DNA of 48,412 nt, taken from contig JACRMM010000066.1 in the NCBI GenBank assembly GCA_016214985.1, forward strand, positions 1 through 48,412, in the 5' to 3' direction. Source of the DNA: Deltaproteobacteria bacterium. Lineage in GTDB: Bacteria > Desulfobacterota > Deferrisomatia > Deferrisomatales > JACRMM01. Below are positions 8,426 to 16,954 of this stretch, piece after piece. The notes below the pieces were generated by a model. The model worked only from the letters and a program-made list of their open reading frames with translations, was not told the origin of the DNA and searched no databases. The position numbers and the translations under genes are program-made. The stretch's first letter is position 1, and each line of letters opens with the position of its first letter.

Positions 8426-9571
8426 ATGCCCGCAAGCCCCTTCGACCACGCCCCGGACCGCTGGAGTCACCACTCCTTCAAGTGGAACCGCTACCGGGGC
8501 AGGGACGTCCTCCCCCTGTGGGTGGCGGACATGGACTTCCCGGCACCGCCCCCCGTGCTCGAGGCCCTGCAGGGATACCTGAACCACGGCGTGCTCGGCT
8601 ACGTGCTGCCCGACGAGTACGAGCCCGGCCGCGCGGCCGTGTGCGGCTGGCTCTCACGGCGCCACGGCTGGTCGGTCCAACCGGATTGGATCGTCTGGGT
8701 GCCGGGCGTCGTGCCGGCCTTCCACGCCGCTTGCCGCGCGTGCTGCGCACCGGGCGACAAGGTACTGGTGCAGGTACCCAACTACCCGCCGCTGCTTTCG
8801 GCGCCTCACCATAACCACCTCGAGCGGCTCGACGTGCCCACCGTGCGGGTCCGGGATCGCTGGACGCTCGACTTCGACGCCCTGGAGCGCCTGGCTGCCG
8901 ACCCCCGCTGCCGGCTCTTCCTCCAGTGCAGTCCCATGAATCCCTGCGGAAGCGTGCTCGGCGAGGCCGAGCTGGACCGGGTGGCGGAGATCTGCCTGCG
9001 GCACGGCGTGCTTCTGTGCTCCGATGAGATCCACTGCGACTTGGTGCTGGACCCCGGCGCCCGCCACGTTCCGGCCACTCGACTACCGCACCTCGCCGAA
9101 CACTCCCTCACCCTCATGGCGGCCAGCAAGACCTTCAACATCGCCGGCCTGGGCGCGGCCTTCGCGGTCATCCCCGACGAGACGCTGCGCCGGCGTTTTC
9201 GCCACGCCATGGCAGGCATCGTCCCTTGGGTCAACGTGCTCGGGCTCATCGCCACGGAAGCCGCCCTCACCCGCTGCGACGGCTGGCTCGCCGACCTCCT
9301 CGCATACCTGCGGGGCAACCGCGACTGGCTCTGTGCCGAGCTGAACCGGCTGCCGGGTCTCTCCGTGCTCCCGCCCGAGGCCACCTTCCTGGCCTGGGTG
9401 GACGCCTCAGGCCTGCGGTCGGCCGACGTGCAGCAGCGCTTCGAAGCGGCCGGAGTGGGCCCCTCCGCCGGCCGCGACTTCGGCTGGCCCGCCTTCGCGC
9501 GCGTCAACTTCGGCTGCCCGCGAAGCACGCTCGAAGAAGCGGTGACGCGCCTGGCGCGCTCTCTTGCCTGA
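8426..9571 (+). CDS. MalY/PatB-type PLP aminotransferase (cystathionine beta-lyase)
   Basis: A 381-aa fold-type I PLP enzyme. Diagnostic pieces of the MalY/PatB subfamily are the N-terminal FKWNRYRGRDVLPLWVADMDF, the NPCG motif (PMNPCGSV), the DEIHCDL motif holding the PLP ring Asp, and the PLP-lysine motif ASKTFNIAGL. The C-terminal Arg for the substrate carboxylate is in FARVNFGCPRS. The family cleaves cystathionine or cysteine-S-conjugates to pyruvate, ammonia and a thiol. Start ATG 8426 has GAAGGGAAG upstream. It is transcribed in the direction of the PspA operon but 200 bp and a promoter separate them. Confidence 0.92.
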   Translation: MPASPFDHAPDRWSHHSFKWNRYRGRDVLPLWVADMDFPAPPPVLEALQGYLNHGVLGYVLPDEYEPGRAAVCGWLSRRHGWSVQPDWIVWVPGVVPAFHAACRACCAPGDKVLVQVPNYPPLLSAPHHNHLERLDVPTVRVRDRWTLDFDALERLAADPRCRLFLQCSPMNPCGSVLGEAELDRVAEICLRHGVLLCSDEIHCDLVLDPGARHVPATRLPHLAEHSLTLMAASKTFNIAGLGAAFAVIPDETLRRRFRHAMAGIVPWVNVLGLIATEAALTRCDGWLADLLAYLRGNRDWLCAELNRLPGLSVLPPEATFLAWVDASGLRSADVQQRFEAAGVGPSAGRDFGWPAFARVNFGCPRSTLEEAVTRLARSLA

Positions 9572-9705
9572 CGGCGAGGCCGCCCGCCCCGCGACCACCT
9601 CTGCCAGCGGATGCGCGCTCCACCATCGGGTCCCACCGATGGGCGTGGCGGCGCCGTCTCCCTGCCGCCGCCGAGGCCCCGATGGGGCTTGAGAGCCGGG
9701 ACCAG

Positions 9706-9734
9706 GGTTTGCGACCGCGCCTGGTATTCCCTAT
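9706..9734 (+). promoter_or_regulatory. Sigma-70-like promoter for the SBP-LysM/PspA/AAA+ operon
   Basis: TTGCGA at 9706-9711 and TATACT at 9729-9734 are separated by exactly 17 bp. They match the TTGACA/TATAAT consensus at 4/6 and 5/6. The pair lies 38 bp upstream of the ATG at 9773, so a short leader of roughly 30 bases is expected. Confidence 0.6.
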
Positions 9735-9772
9735 ACTGGCCGCGCCCGAATCCGAATGTCACGCGGGGTGCG

Positions 9773-10873
9773 ATGGACAGTGAGAAGAAAGGGCTGACCC
9801 TTCTCGGGAAGCTCGTGGTCTTTGTCTTTGTCGCCGCCTGTTTCGCGGGAGCCTACCACCTCCTCACCCGCGGCGGGCTTCGTGTTCCCTTCGACCTCCC
9901 CTGGCTGTCGAAGAGCGGCGTCGCCCCTCACATCGGAGGCCCGGCGCCGTCCGCCGAGCCACCCGCATCGCCCACCCTCCCAGCGGAAAACGTGTGGGAG
10001 GAAGTGCGCCGGCGCGGCGAGCTCGTGGTGGGCCACGAGGACGACACCTCGGCGCCCATGTACTTCCGCGGCCCCGACGGCCGGCTGCAGGGGTTCGAGT
10101 ACGACCTCGCCCTTCGCCTCTCGGCCGAGCTCGGGATCCCCTCGACGAAGTTCGTCACCGGCGACTACGTGGACCTCCCCGAGATGCTCCGGCAACGCCG
10201 CATCGACGTCATCCTGGCCGGCTACGTCCCGGACCCCTCCATTCGCGGAGTCGACTGGTCCGACTCCTATCTGGACTTCGGCCTCTGCCTGGTCGTGCTC
10301 AAGAGTTCCGCTGTGAGTGAGCTCTCCCACCTCGAGGGCCGGACCGTCGCAGTCTACGACGACCCGGCGGCCATCGACTGGGTGCGTAAGAACGTGCCGA
10401 ACGTGACCGTGAAGACGTACTCCGGCACGTCGGGCTGGTTTGAGGCCCTCGAGCGCCGCGAGGTCGACGCGCTCATCTACGACTACCCCTTTGCGGCCGC
10501 CGAGATCCGAGAACATCCTCGTGCGAAGATCGTCCGCTTCAACCTGAATACCTCGCGGTACGCCATGGGGGTGCTCGCCGGCAACGATGCGCTCCTCGAC
10601 GCGCTCAACGGCGGTCTGAAGAAGCTCATGGGCTCACCCGCGTATCGGGACCTCATGCTCCGCTACCTCGACTACCAGGCGGAGGGCGCCACGCGCCGCA
10701 TCGCCGAGGCCGGAACCAAGACCTACACGGTCATCGCCGGAGACACGTTGGGAAGCATCGCGGCGAGGCGCCTCGGCTCCGGGGACCGGTGGCCGGAGAT
10801 CTGGAAGCTCAACCGGGAGCGGGTTCCCAACCCGCACCTGATCCACCCGGGCTACGTCCTGCTCATGCCGTGA
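9773..10873 (+). CDS. Membrane-anchored solute-binding (SBP_bac_3) protein with C-terminal LysM
   Basis: A 366-aa protein. Residues about 8-28 (LLGKLVVFVFVAACFAGAYHLL) form one N-terminal membrane anchor or uncleaved signal. After a proline-rich linker comes a type-3 periplasmic binding domain (RRRGELVVGHEDDTSAPMYF to the KKLMGSPAYRDLMLRYL region), the class that binds amino acids and related ligands. The last 50 residues (TYTVIAGDTLGSIAARRLGSGDRWPEIWKLN...) are a LysM peptidoglycan-binding domain. So the ligand-binding domain is tethered to both membrane and wall. No ABC transporter genes are adjacent, which favours a sensing role. ATG 9773 is chosen over a longer frame from 9611 because it gives the membrane anchor directly. 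Confidence 0.8.
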   Translation: MDSEKKGLTLLGKLVVFVFVAACFAGAYHLLTRGGLRVPFDLPWLSKSGVAPHIGGPAPSAEPPASPTLPAENVWEEVRRRGELVVGHEDDTSAPMYFRGPDGRLQGFEYDLALRLSAELGIPSTKFVTGDYVDLPEMLRQRRIDVILAGYVPDPSIRGVDWSDSYLDFGLCLVVLKSSAVSELSHLEGRTVAVYDDPAAIDWVRKNVPNVTVKTYSGTSGWFEALERREVDALIYDYPFAAAEIREHPRAKIVRFNLNTSRYAMGVLAGNDALLDALNGGLKKLMGSPAYRDLMLRYLDYQAEGATRRIAEAGTKTYTVIAGDTLGSIAARRLGSGDRWPEIWKLNRERVPNPHLIHPGYVLLMP

Positions 10874-10943
10874 GCCGCTGCCTGTCGGTGGGCCACGGGA
10901 TGGGGCCTTACGAGCTGCACCACGATCCACAAGGAGGAAAGCG

Positions 10944-11681
10944 ATGCTCAGGCGAGCGCTGAACCTGCTCCGCGGGTTTCTCGGTCTCTTCGTCAGCGGG
11001 CTCGAGAGGTCCAACCCCGAGGCCCTGCTCGAGCTGGAGAAGGAGAACCTGCGGGAGCAGATCGCGAAGTACAACGACGGCCTCGCCTCCCACGCCGGCC
11101 TCTGCGAGCGGCTCATGTCCCAGGTCCGCAACCTCGAGGCCGAAGAGCGCAGCCTCCGGGCCAAAGCGACGGCCAACCTGAACGCGGGCAACCGGGAGGC
11201 CGCCGGCCAGTACGCTCTGCGGCTGCAGTCGGTCCAGGCGCAGCTGCAGGAGAACCGCACCCAGCTCGAGCAGGCGGAGACCACGTACCGAAACCTCGTC
11301 AAGGCCCGCGAGGTGGCGGTCACCGCGGCGCGCGCGAAGATCGAGAACCTGAAATCGGCGATCACCGACATGAGGATGAAGAAGGCCATGGCCGAGCTCA
11401 CGGAGATCGCCTCGGGCCTGGTCTCGAACATCGGAGGGGCGGGCGACACGCTCGACCGCCTCTCGGAAATGGTCAACGAGGAGCGCGACAAGGCGGCCGG
11501 CCGGGCCCGGGTGGCCCGAGACCAACTGGACTTCAGCGGCGTGGAGGTGAAGGAAGCCGAGCAGAAGGCCCTCGCCGATCAGGCTCTCGCCGAGTTCGCC
11601 GCCCGGGAGGGGATCGCCCTCGACGCGGGCTCTTCTCCGCCGGCCGCGAAGACCATGGGCCCCGTTTCGGAAGCCGGCTAG
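10944..11681 (+). CDS. pspA: PspA/IM30-family protein
   Basis: A 245-aa, almost entirely helical coiled-coil protein with the PspA/Vipp1 (ESCRT-III-like) pattern: short amphipathic N-terminal helix (LRRALNLLRGFLGLFVSGLE), long hairpin helices (about 30-150) and a helix-rich C-terminal half (MAELTEIASGL). Members bind and stabilise stressed inner membranes. AAGGAGG stands upstream of the ATG. It sits between the LysM/SBP gene and the membrane coiled-coil and AAA+ genes, spaced 70 and 40 bp, all in one direction. The family assignment rests on pattern, not on alignment. Confidence 0.75.
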   Translation: MLRRALNLLRGFLGLFVSGLERSNPEALLELEKENLREQIAKYNDGLASHAGLCERLMSQVRNLEAEERSLRAKATANLNAGNREAAGQYALRLQSVQAQLQENRTQLEQAETTYRNLVKAREVAVTAARAKIENLKSAITDMRMKKAMAELTEIASGLVSNIGGAGDTLDRLSEMVNEERDKAAGRARVARDQLDFSGVEVKEAEQKALADQALAEFAAREGIALDAGSSPPAAKTMGPVSEAG

Positions 11682-11721
11682 AAAGCGGGCCGGCGGGCTC
11701 GCGCCGCACGGACGCTACGGG

Positions 11722-12570
11722 ATGTTTCGCTACCTCTGGGCCGCCTTCACGGCCAGGCCGCACCTTCCCGGTCTCGGGGCCGTTCCGGTAAACCTCCTGG
11801 CGGTCGCCGCAGCCGCGGTGCTCGGCGTGGCCCAGCCCGCGATCTGGCTCGCGGGGCTGGGCTTGGAGACGGCCTACCTCTTCGGCCTCGCCTCGAGCCG
11901 CCGATTCCAGACCTGGACGGATGCGGTCCGAGCGGCCGGAAGGACGGCGCAGACGACCTCGCAGCCGGCATCGGTCCGGCCCCAGGCCGTGCCCGACCCG
12001 ATGGTGCAGGCCCTCCGGGAGCTGCCCCTGGACGACCGCCGACGCTACCAGGCTCTGGACGAGCGCTTCGGACAGATCCGTGCGCTCTACCGCAAGACGC
12101 ACTCGGAGGACTTCGGCGCCCAGGCCAACGAGGAGGCGCTCGGCTCGCTGCGTCGGACCTTCGCGCAGCTCCTCGTGGTCCGAAACGACATCTCCGCCCA
12201 CTGGGTGGGGGAGCCGACGCAGATCGCCCGCGAGATCCGGGACCTCGAGGAAGCGCTCCAGGGGCGGGCGGCGTCGGAGGACCTGCGCCGCTCGCGCCTG
12301 GCGACGCTTGAGATCCTCCGAGCCCGTCTCGAGAATCAGGAGCGCAAGGACTCGGTGCTCCTCGAGATCGGCGCCGAGCTTCGGCGGATCGAGGCGGAGT
12401 TCGACCTCGCCCTGGAGAACGCCGCGATCAGCGGGAAACCGTACACGGTCGCCGCAGACGTCCTGTTCGACCTCTCGAAGGTCGGCCCGGAGCTCCTCTC
12501 CCAATCGACGCAAGAGGCCGCCGGCCTGGAACCTCAACCGCAGCGCGCCCGAACGAAGGAGCGATCGTGA
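11722..12570 (+). CDS. Membrane-anchored coiled-coil protein of the PspA operon
   Basis: A 282-aa protein with two N-terminal hydrophobic segments (VNLLAVAAAAVLGVAQPAIWLAGLGLETAYLFGLA, about 23-57) followed by a cytoplasmic helical region with heptads (LDERFGQIRALYRK; EEALQGRAASEDLRRSRLATLEILRARLENQERKDSVLLEIGAELRRIEAEF). It ends in a variable proline/arginine tail. It is the likely membrane platform linking PspA and the ATPase. Its stop overlaps the GTG of the AAA+ gene (GTGA at 12567-12570). No named family is recognised; proteins of this build accompany PspA/AAA+ pairs in other bacteria. Confidence 0.65.
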   Translation: MFRYLWAAFTARPHLPGLGAVPVNLLAVAAAAVLGVAQPAIWLAGLGLETAYLFGLASSRRFQTWTDAVRAAGRTAQTTSQPASVRPQAVPDPMVQALRELPLDDRRRYQALDERFGQIRALYRKTHSEDFGAQANEEALGSLRRTFAQLLVVRNDISAHWVGEPTQIAREIRDLEEALQGRAASEDLRRSRLATLEILRARLENQERKDSVLLEIGAELRRIEAEFDLALENAAISGKPYTVAADVLFDLSKVGPELLSQSTQEAAGLEPQPQRARTKERS

Positions 12571-14249
12571 GCCCTGTCCTTCCCTCCTGGGCCGACGAGC
12601 TGGTGTCGCTCTATGAGAGCGGGGCGGTGAGCCAGTTCCTCCTCTACGGCAACGTCAACGACCGGATCCTGATCCCCCGCGGAGACGACACCGCCCTCGG
12701 GAGCCTCACGGACTTCCTCGTCCACATGCTCCTGACCCCCTTCGACGTCATCCTCACCTACGACGTGGGCAACGGCATCCGGGTGGTGAAGGGCGACTCG
12801 CTCTTCGCCGCGTGGCACCGGCTGGAGCGGGAGACCGACCTCCCGAAGAGCCCGCGCCCCGCCGTGGAGGCGCTGACCCGGTACTTCCGGTACACGGCGG
12901 CCCTCTCGGCCCTGGGGAAGGAGGCTCCCCAGGTGGCCTGCATCGTGGACGCGGCGTCGCTCGTGGTGCCGCCCGGCGAGGGCGGGTTGTCGCAGGACGT
13001 CAACAGCACGGTGCTCCTGGTGCGCGAGTGGGCTCGCGACCTCCAACTCACCCGCCATGCCCTGGCCACCTTCCTCCTGGCCGAGAACGTGAACGACGTC
13101 CACCCGCTCATCGCGACCAACAGCTATGCCGGCAAGATCCGGGTCCCCCTTCCGGACGCGACCGCCCTGGAGCAGGCGTTCCACCTGCTGGGCCCGCGGT
13201 ATGCGGACACTCTGGGGGAGTTCGAAGGAAACGTGGCCGGCCTCGCCCACCAACTCGCAGGCGCAACGCTCGCGTCTGCCGAGCAGCTCCTCAAGACCAC
13301 CCGGCACCGCCGCGAGACCCTGACCCGGGAGCGGCTGGTCCGCCTGAAACGGGCGATGGTCGAAAGCGAGCACGAAGGCCTCATCGGCTTCATCGAGACC
13401 AGCCGAACCCTGGACGACATCCACGGCCACGAGACCGTCAAGGAGTGGGTCCGCCAGGACATTGCCCTCTGGAAGGCGAACGATCTGCGCGCCCTCCCGA
13501 TGGGCTACCTCCTCTGCGGCCCAGTCGGGACGGGCAAGACCTTCCTCGTGGAGTGCCTTGCGGGGGAGGCCGGAGTCCCTGTGGTGAAGCTCAAGAACTT
13601 CCGGGACAAGTGGGTGGGCAGCACCGAGGGGAACCTGGAGAAGATCTTCCGGCTCCTCCACGCCCTGGGCCGGTGCATCGTCTTCGTGGACGAAGCGGAC
13701 CAGGCGCTGGGCCGCCGCGACGCGGGAGGCGGCGACTCCAACGTGTCGGGGCGCGTCTACTCGATGATCGCGGAGGAGATGAGCGATACGGACAACCGCG
13801 GGAAGATCCTGTGGATCCTCGCCTCGAGCCGGCCCGATCGGATAGAGGTCGACCTGAAGCGCCCCGGCCGCATCGACGTCAAGATCCCTCTGTTCCCCAC
13901 GCTCACGCCGGCCGAGGGGTTTCAGCTCCTGCGGGCCCTGGCCAGGCGGCTCGACCTCGATCTCCCCGAGGAGTGCTTCGCCGAGCTGGAGGGCCAGATC
14001 CCGGAGCTCCTGACCCCGGGCGCGGCGGAAGCCCTGGCCGTCAAGGTCTACCGCCTCTCCCGAACCCGGTCGATCTCCGCGCTCGACGCGCTGCGGGAGT
14101 GCCTTGGCAGCTACCAACTCCCGGTCCCCGCCGAGGTTATGGAGTTTCAGATCGGCCTCGCCGTGCGGGAAGCCACGGACCTCGACTTCGTGCCCCGAGA
14201 GCTCCGCGAGCGGATGCACGGCTCGAGGGACGCCGGGCCGGAAACCTAG
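12567..14249 (+). CDS. AAA+ ATPase with degenerate N-terminal ATPase-like half
   Basis: A 560-aa cytoplasmic ATPase. The C-terminal half has an active AAA+ module: Walker A GPVGTGKT (about residue 319), Walker B IVFVDEAD (about 370-377), sensor-1/Arg region ILASSRPDRIEVDLKRPGRIDVKIP. The first 260 residues resemble an AAA domain that has lost its P-loop: LLYGNVNDRI early, LLAENVNDVHPLI and GKIRVPLPD in the place of sensor elements. Such double-headed remodelers act on membrane or oligomeric partners. Start GTG overlaps the preceding stop by 4 bp, so it is coupled to the coiled-coil gene; the natural substrate is probably the PspA polymer (inference). Confidence 0.8.
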   Translation: MSPVLPSWADELVSLYESGAVSQFLLYGNVNDRILIPRGDDTALGSLTDFLVHMLLTPFDVILTYDVGNGIRVVKGDSLFAAWHRLERETDLPKSPRPAVEALTRYFRYTAALSALGKEAPQVACIVDAASLVVPPGEGGLSQDVNSTVLLVREWARDLQLTRHALATFLLAENVNDVHPLIATNSYAGKIRVPLPDATALEQAFHLLGPRYADTLGEFEGNVAGLAHQLAGATLASAEQLLKTTRHRRETLTRERLVRLKRAMVESEHEGLIGFIETSRTLDDIHGHETVKEWVRQDIALWKANDLRALPMGYLLCGPVGTGKTFLVECLAGEAGVPVVKLKNFRDKWVGSTEGNLEKIFRLLHALGRCIVFVDEADQALGRRDAGGGDSNVSGRVYSMIAEEMSDTDNRGKILWILASSRPDRIEVDLKRPGRIDVKIPLFPTLTPAEGFQLLRALARRLDLDLPEECFAELEGQIPELLTPGAAEALAVKVYRLSRTRSISALDALRECLGSYQLPVPAEVMEFQIGLAVREATDLDFVPRELRERMHGSRDAGPET

Positions 14250-14457
14250 CCGCCACGGGCGCGGGGTCCTGGTGCCCGGCGTCCTCCCATCCGAGACCTC
14301 TCCGGCCCCGAACCACTCGTTCCCCTCGACGCTGGCGCGACTCCGGTAGCCGCCGGCCGGCCACCAGCAGACCGGCCTCCCCTGCTCGCCGGTCCTCGCC
14401 TCTCGACCCGGCGCCAGCCCGACACCGAGAGGACGCCTCGGGGAGAGGACGCGGCCA

Positions 14458-15165
14458 TCAGCCTCCGAGGCCGGCCAGCCACGACCCGGTGCGCTCGGCA
14501 AGCCGTCGGTAGACCTCCGCCGAGGGCGTTCCCGCGGAGCGCGGAAGATGGAAGGAGTGGTCGCCTCCCTCCACGACGTCCAGTGTGAACGGAGCTTCGA
14601 GGCGACCGAGGACTCCCCGTAGGAGGTCCAGATTGCAGAGCGGGTCTCGGGTACCGGCGAAGAAGAGCAGGGGAACCCGTATGTGGTACAGGTGCGCGTC
14701 TCGGAGCCGTTCCGGTCGGCCCGCCGGGTGGAGCGGATAGCCGAGGAAGACGAGAGCCTTCACGGAAAGCCGGCCCGCGGCCACGAGCTCCGAGGCGATC
14801 CGGCCGCCCATCGACTTCCCGGCAGCCACGATGGAGTCGAGGCGGCAGTCCTCCCGGGCCGCGAACGCCCGGTGTGCCGCCTCCCAGGCCGCCCCCAGCA
14901 GCGGAGGACGGTCCGGGGCCTTCCGGCCGCTTTCGGTGTAGAAGAAGTTGAAGCGAAGGACCGGGTGGCCCGCTTCCGAGAGATCTCGCGCGAACTGGAC
15001 CAGATCCGGATTGTCCATGTGACCTCCGGCCCCGTGGGCGAGGATGATGCCCGTCGCCCACGGCATGGACTCGCGCTTGCCGTCCGGCAGCGAGAGCGAG
15101 CCGGAAACCCGGCCCGCACCTTCGACGTCGATCCAGAGCTTCTTCTCCATCCCCTCTGTTCTCAT
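14458..15165 (-). CDS. Alpha/beta hydrolase (KANL3/TEX30-like)
   Basis: A 235-aa serine hydrolase-fold protein. The oxyanion region is ILAHGAGGHMDNPDL; the nucleophile elbow is AGKSMGGR (Ser about residue 118); an acidic residue follows in GTRDPLCN and the catalytic His is in EGGDHSFHLP. The GKSMGGR elbow and DHSF C-terminal motif are typical of the bacterial KANL3/Tex30 group, sometimes annotated as dienelactone hydrolase-like. Substrate unknown. It converges with the AAA+ gene. The start at 15165 is the first of two nearby Met codons (MRTEGMEKK); the second, 15150, is equally possible. Confidence 0.82.
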   Translation of the reverse strand: MRTEGMEKKLWIDVEGAGRVSGSLSLPDGKRESMPWATGIILAHGAGGHMDNPDLVQFARDLSEAGHPVLRFNFFYTESGRKAPDRPPLLGAAWEAAHRAFAAREDCRLDSIVAAGKSMGGRIASELVAAGRLSVKALVFLGYPLHPAGRPERLRDAHLYHIRVPLLFFAGTRDPLCNLDLLRGVLGRLEAPFTLDVVEGGDHSFHLPRSAGTPSAEVYRRLAERTGSWLAGLGG

Positions 15166-15308
15166 CCCGTCTGGTCAGGCGAATCAGAGCGTCCGTATAG
15201 CCGGTCGGAACTTCCTGGCCGAGCCGGGGGGTCAGGTCCCGACCGGATCGGCCGAGGCGCTTCCCGTCAGCCGGCCCGCGGGGGCGACGGTGCACTTACG
15301 GTTTCAAC

Positions 15309-15521
15309 CTACCCCCGATGGGTCGTTCGTTCACGGCCCCCTCGGAAGTACGAGACCGTCGGCTTGATGCCCAGCAGCAGGGCTGCGAGGGCGATGAACC
15401 AGACGTATTGTTTCGTTAAATCTGCCAAGTGTGCACCGACGATCATGCCGATCAGGATGCAGCACCACTTCAACAAGCCGATATCGACCACGGACCAGAC
15501 TTTCGCTCGGAACAGACTCAT
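15309..15521 (-). CDS. Small two-helix membrane protein (70 aa)
   Basis: Begins MSLFRAKVWSVVDIGLLKWCCILIGMIVGA and contains two hydrophobic helices (WCCILIGMIVGAHLA and YVWFIALAALLLGIKPTV) with a short loop, ending in a basic tail. ATG 15521 is preferred to the longer frame (15554) as GGGGACG lies just upstream. Small inner-membrane proteins of this shape with a TKQYVW-type central loop are common and uncharacterised. No partner gene is obvious. Confidence 0.6.
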   Translation of the reverse strand: MSLFRAKVWSVVDIGLLKWCCILIGMIVGAHLADLTKQYVWFIALAALLLGIKPTVSYFRGGRERTTHRG

Positions 15522-15644
15522 CGCTTCGTCCCCAGAATCTTCTGCCGCCTCCACGTCAATCCTCTCAGAAAAATCTCACGCTACACTCACGTGATTCTCA
15601 CACTGCGGCGATAGGATGCAGGCACTTCCTCCTCCTCTGATTGG

Positions 15645-15687
15645 GCAACCGGGACCGTGTGTGGCAGCGCGGTCCCGGTTGCTTTTT
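15645..15687 (+). terminator. Strong intrinsic terminator without an upstream gene
   Basis: A perfect 13-bp stem (GCAACCGGGACCG with CGGTCCCGGTTGC) closes a 12-base loop at 15645-15682 and is followed by TTTTT at 15683-15687. It has the form of a rho-independent terminator for plus-strand RNA. No plus-strand gene ends in the preceding 1.4 kb, so it may end a small RNA; the minus-strand small membrane gene starts 120 bp before it. The rest of the 15522-15843 gap holds no recognisable gene. Confidence 0.65.
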
Positions 15688-15843
15688 GGGGAACGTTACG
15701 CGTGAACGTCGTTCACCCGCATGAACGAAACGAGGCTTTCGTTGAGGTCCAACTCCTGGTTTTGCCTGGGTCTTGCCGACCGCTGATCGCTGACGGCTTG
15801 CCTCTTGATGCGTCCCAAGCTACGGACTGGAGAGGGTAGGCCG

Positions 15844-16365
15844 TCATTTCACCATCACGACAAACGGATCCTTGCGGGGGGCGGCCTTCGGGTGGTCGCC
15901 GTCAGGATAACCCAAAATGCAGGATCCAACGCCAATGTAGTTCCCTTCCACACCCCACTTCTTGAGCAATGCCTTGCCTTCTTCGCTCTCGAACATATCT
16001 CTTGTGCGATGAATCCAGCATGACCCAAGCCCAATGGAATAGGCGGCATTGCACATATTTCCAAGAGCAAGACTTGCATCCTCTACTGGAGTCACTTTAG
16101 TTGTGTCTGCAAGCACTAGGATTATCGTCGGGGCACCATAATAAGGATCGATATCCTTGCCAAGCACCTCTGCGTTCATCTTTGCAAGTTGTTCTCTAGT
16201 TGCCTTGTCTCGTACGACGATGAACAGTGCCGACTGCTGATTCGCGCCGCTTGGAGCATACTTGCCCGCCTCCAAGACGGCATTCAGTTCCTCGTCTTTA
16301 ATCTGCTCAGTTTTGAATTTACGGATGCTCCGCCTGTTCAGCATTGTATGCATCGTCTCATTCAT
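15844..16365 (-). CDS. Nitroreductase-family FMN oxidoreductase
   Basis: A 173-aa NfsB/FRP-type flavoprotein. Diagnostic features are the N-terminal MLNRRSIRKFK FMN phosphate-binding motif, the GKYAPSGANQQ segment and the late GLGSCWIH and GSCILGYPDGDHPKAAPRK segments, the last being the family's C-terminal motif. It reduces nitro compounds, quinones or similar acceptors with NAD(P)H. The ATG at 16365 with GAGGAC upstream gives a normal-length protein; the longer frame to 16743 is spurious. Base composition here is lower in G+C than neighbours, which hints at a different history. Confidence 0.9.
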   Translation of the reverse strand: MNETMHTMLNRRSIRKFKTEQIKDEELNAVLEAGKYAPSGANQQSALFIVVRDKATREQLAKMNAEVLGKDIDPYYGAPTIILVLADTTKVTPVEDASLALGNMCNAAYSIGLGSCWIHRTRDMFESEEGKALLKKWGVEGNYIGVGSCILGYPDGDHPKAAPRKDPFVVMVK

Positions 16366-16954
16366 TGTGCCAGTGTCCTCTTCGAAGGTTGTATGTGGTT
16401 CATTAGAACTGTGGAGCCTCGTCGACCGAGGCCCATTGAAGCCGGGCAGCTTCTCCCGGCACACGTCTCCAACGTTCCTGCAGCCTCTGAAAGTCCTTCC
16501 GCTCGTCTCCTTCGCCCCTGCGCCGAGTTTCTCGATCTTCTCGCCCAGCTTCTTGATCTCCCCCCCCACACGTCCCGTCGGCCTTCTCAAGTTAGCACAG
16601 TCCGGGCGAAACGATACTCGAGATCGAGCGTTGCCGCGACCGGGAGCACGTCCAGAAAACCCGTCGAGGGGCGCTGCCCTGGGCACCCCCCACTCTGCCG
16701 TCCGTTGGCGCGTTCCGACCCGTCTACGCTCTTGCGGCGCCAAGGCAAAGGGGGCCGCTTGGTCTCGTCACCGCGGGCAGCGCCCCCGTTTCTTGCGGGG
16801 GTGAATGTGACAGTGACACTTCCGCAGATCTCACAGACTTGGTAGATTTGGGTCGAGTAAGATCGGAATCAGTACCACACACCCCCCATCGTCTCGCCGG
16901 TCGAAGTCGGAGCCGCGCGACGATCGGCAAGCCGGCAAGACCGGGAGACCTGCG
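16366..16954. other. Non-coding gap with a decayed coiled-coil gene remnant
   Basis: This 589-bp gap has no intact gene. On the minus strand about 16403-16560, two frames joined by a one-base shift read EIKKLGEKIEKLGAGAKE then KDFQRLQERWRRVPGEAARL, which together look like one small coiled-coil protein broken by a frameshift. A run of eight G/C at 16561-16568 may be a second slip site. Elsewhere short G+C-rich inverted repeats are present (for example CCCCCG/CGGGGG near 16785-16800), without a T tract. Confidence 0.35.
16403..16560 (-). pseudogene. Probable frameshifted remnant of a small coiled-coil protein
   Basis: Translation in one minus-strand frame gives EIKKLGEKIEKLGAGAKETSG. A switch of one base gives KDFQRLQERWRRVPGEAARLQWASVDEAPQF and a stop. 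The two halves share the charged helical style of small bacterial coiled-coil proteins. There is no start codon with a ribosome site. The call is weak and rests only on amino-acid pattern. Confidence 0.3.

Noticed and set aside
9611..9772. N-terminal extension of the SBP-LysM protein
   Set aside because: It would contain the promoter elements and Arg/Pro-rich non-coding-like residues; ATG 9773 gives a direct membrane anchor.
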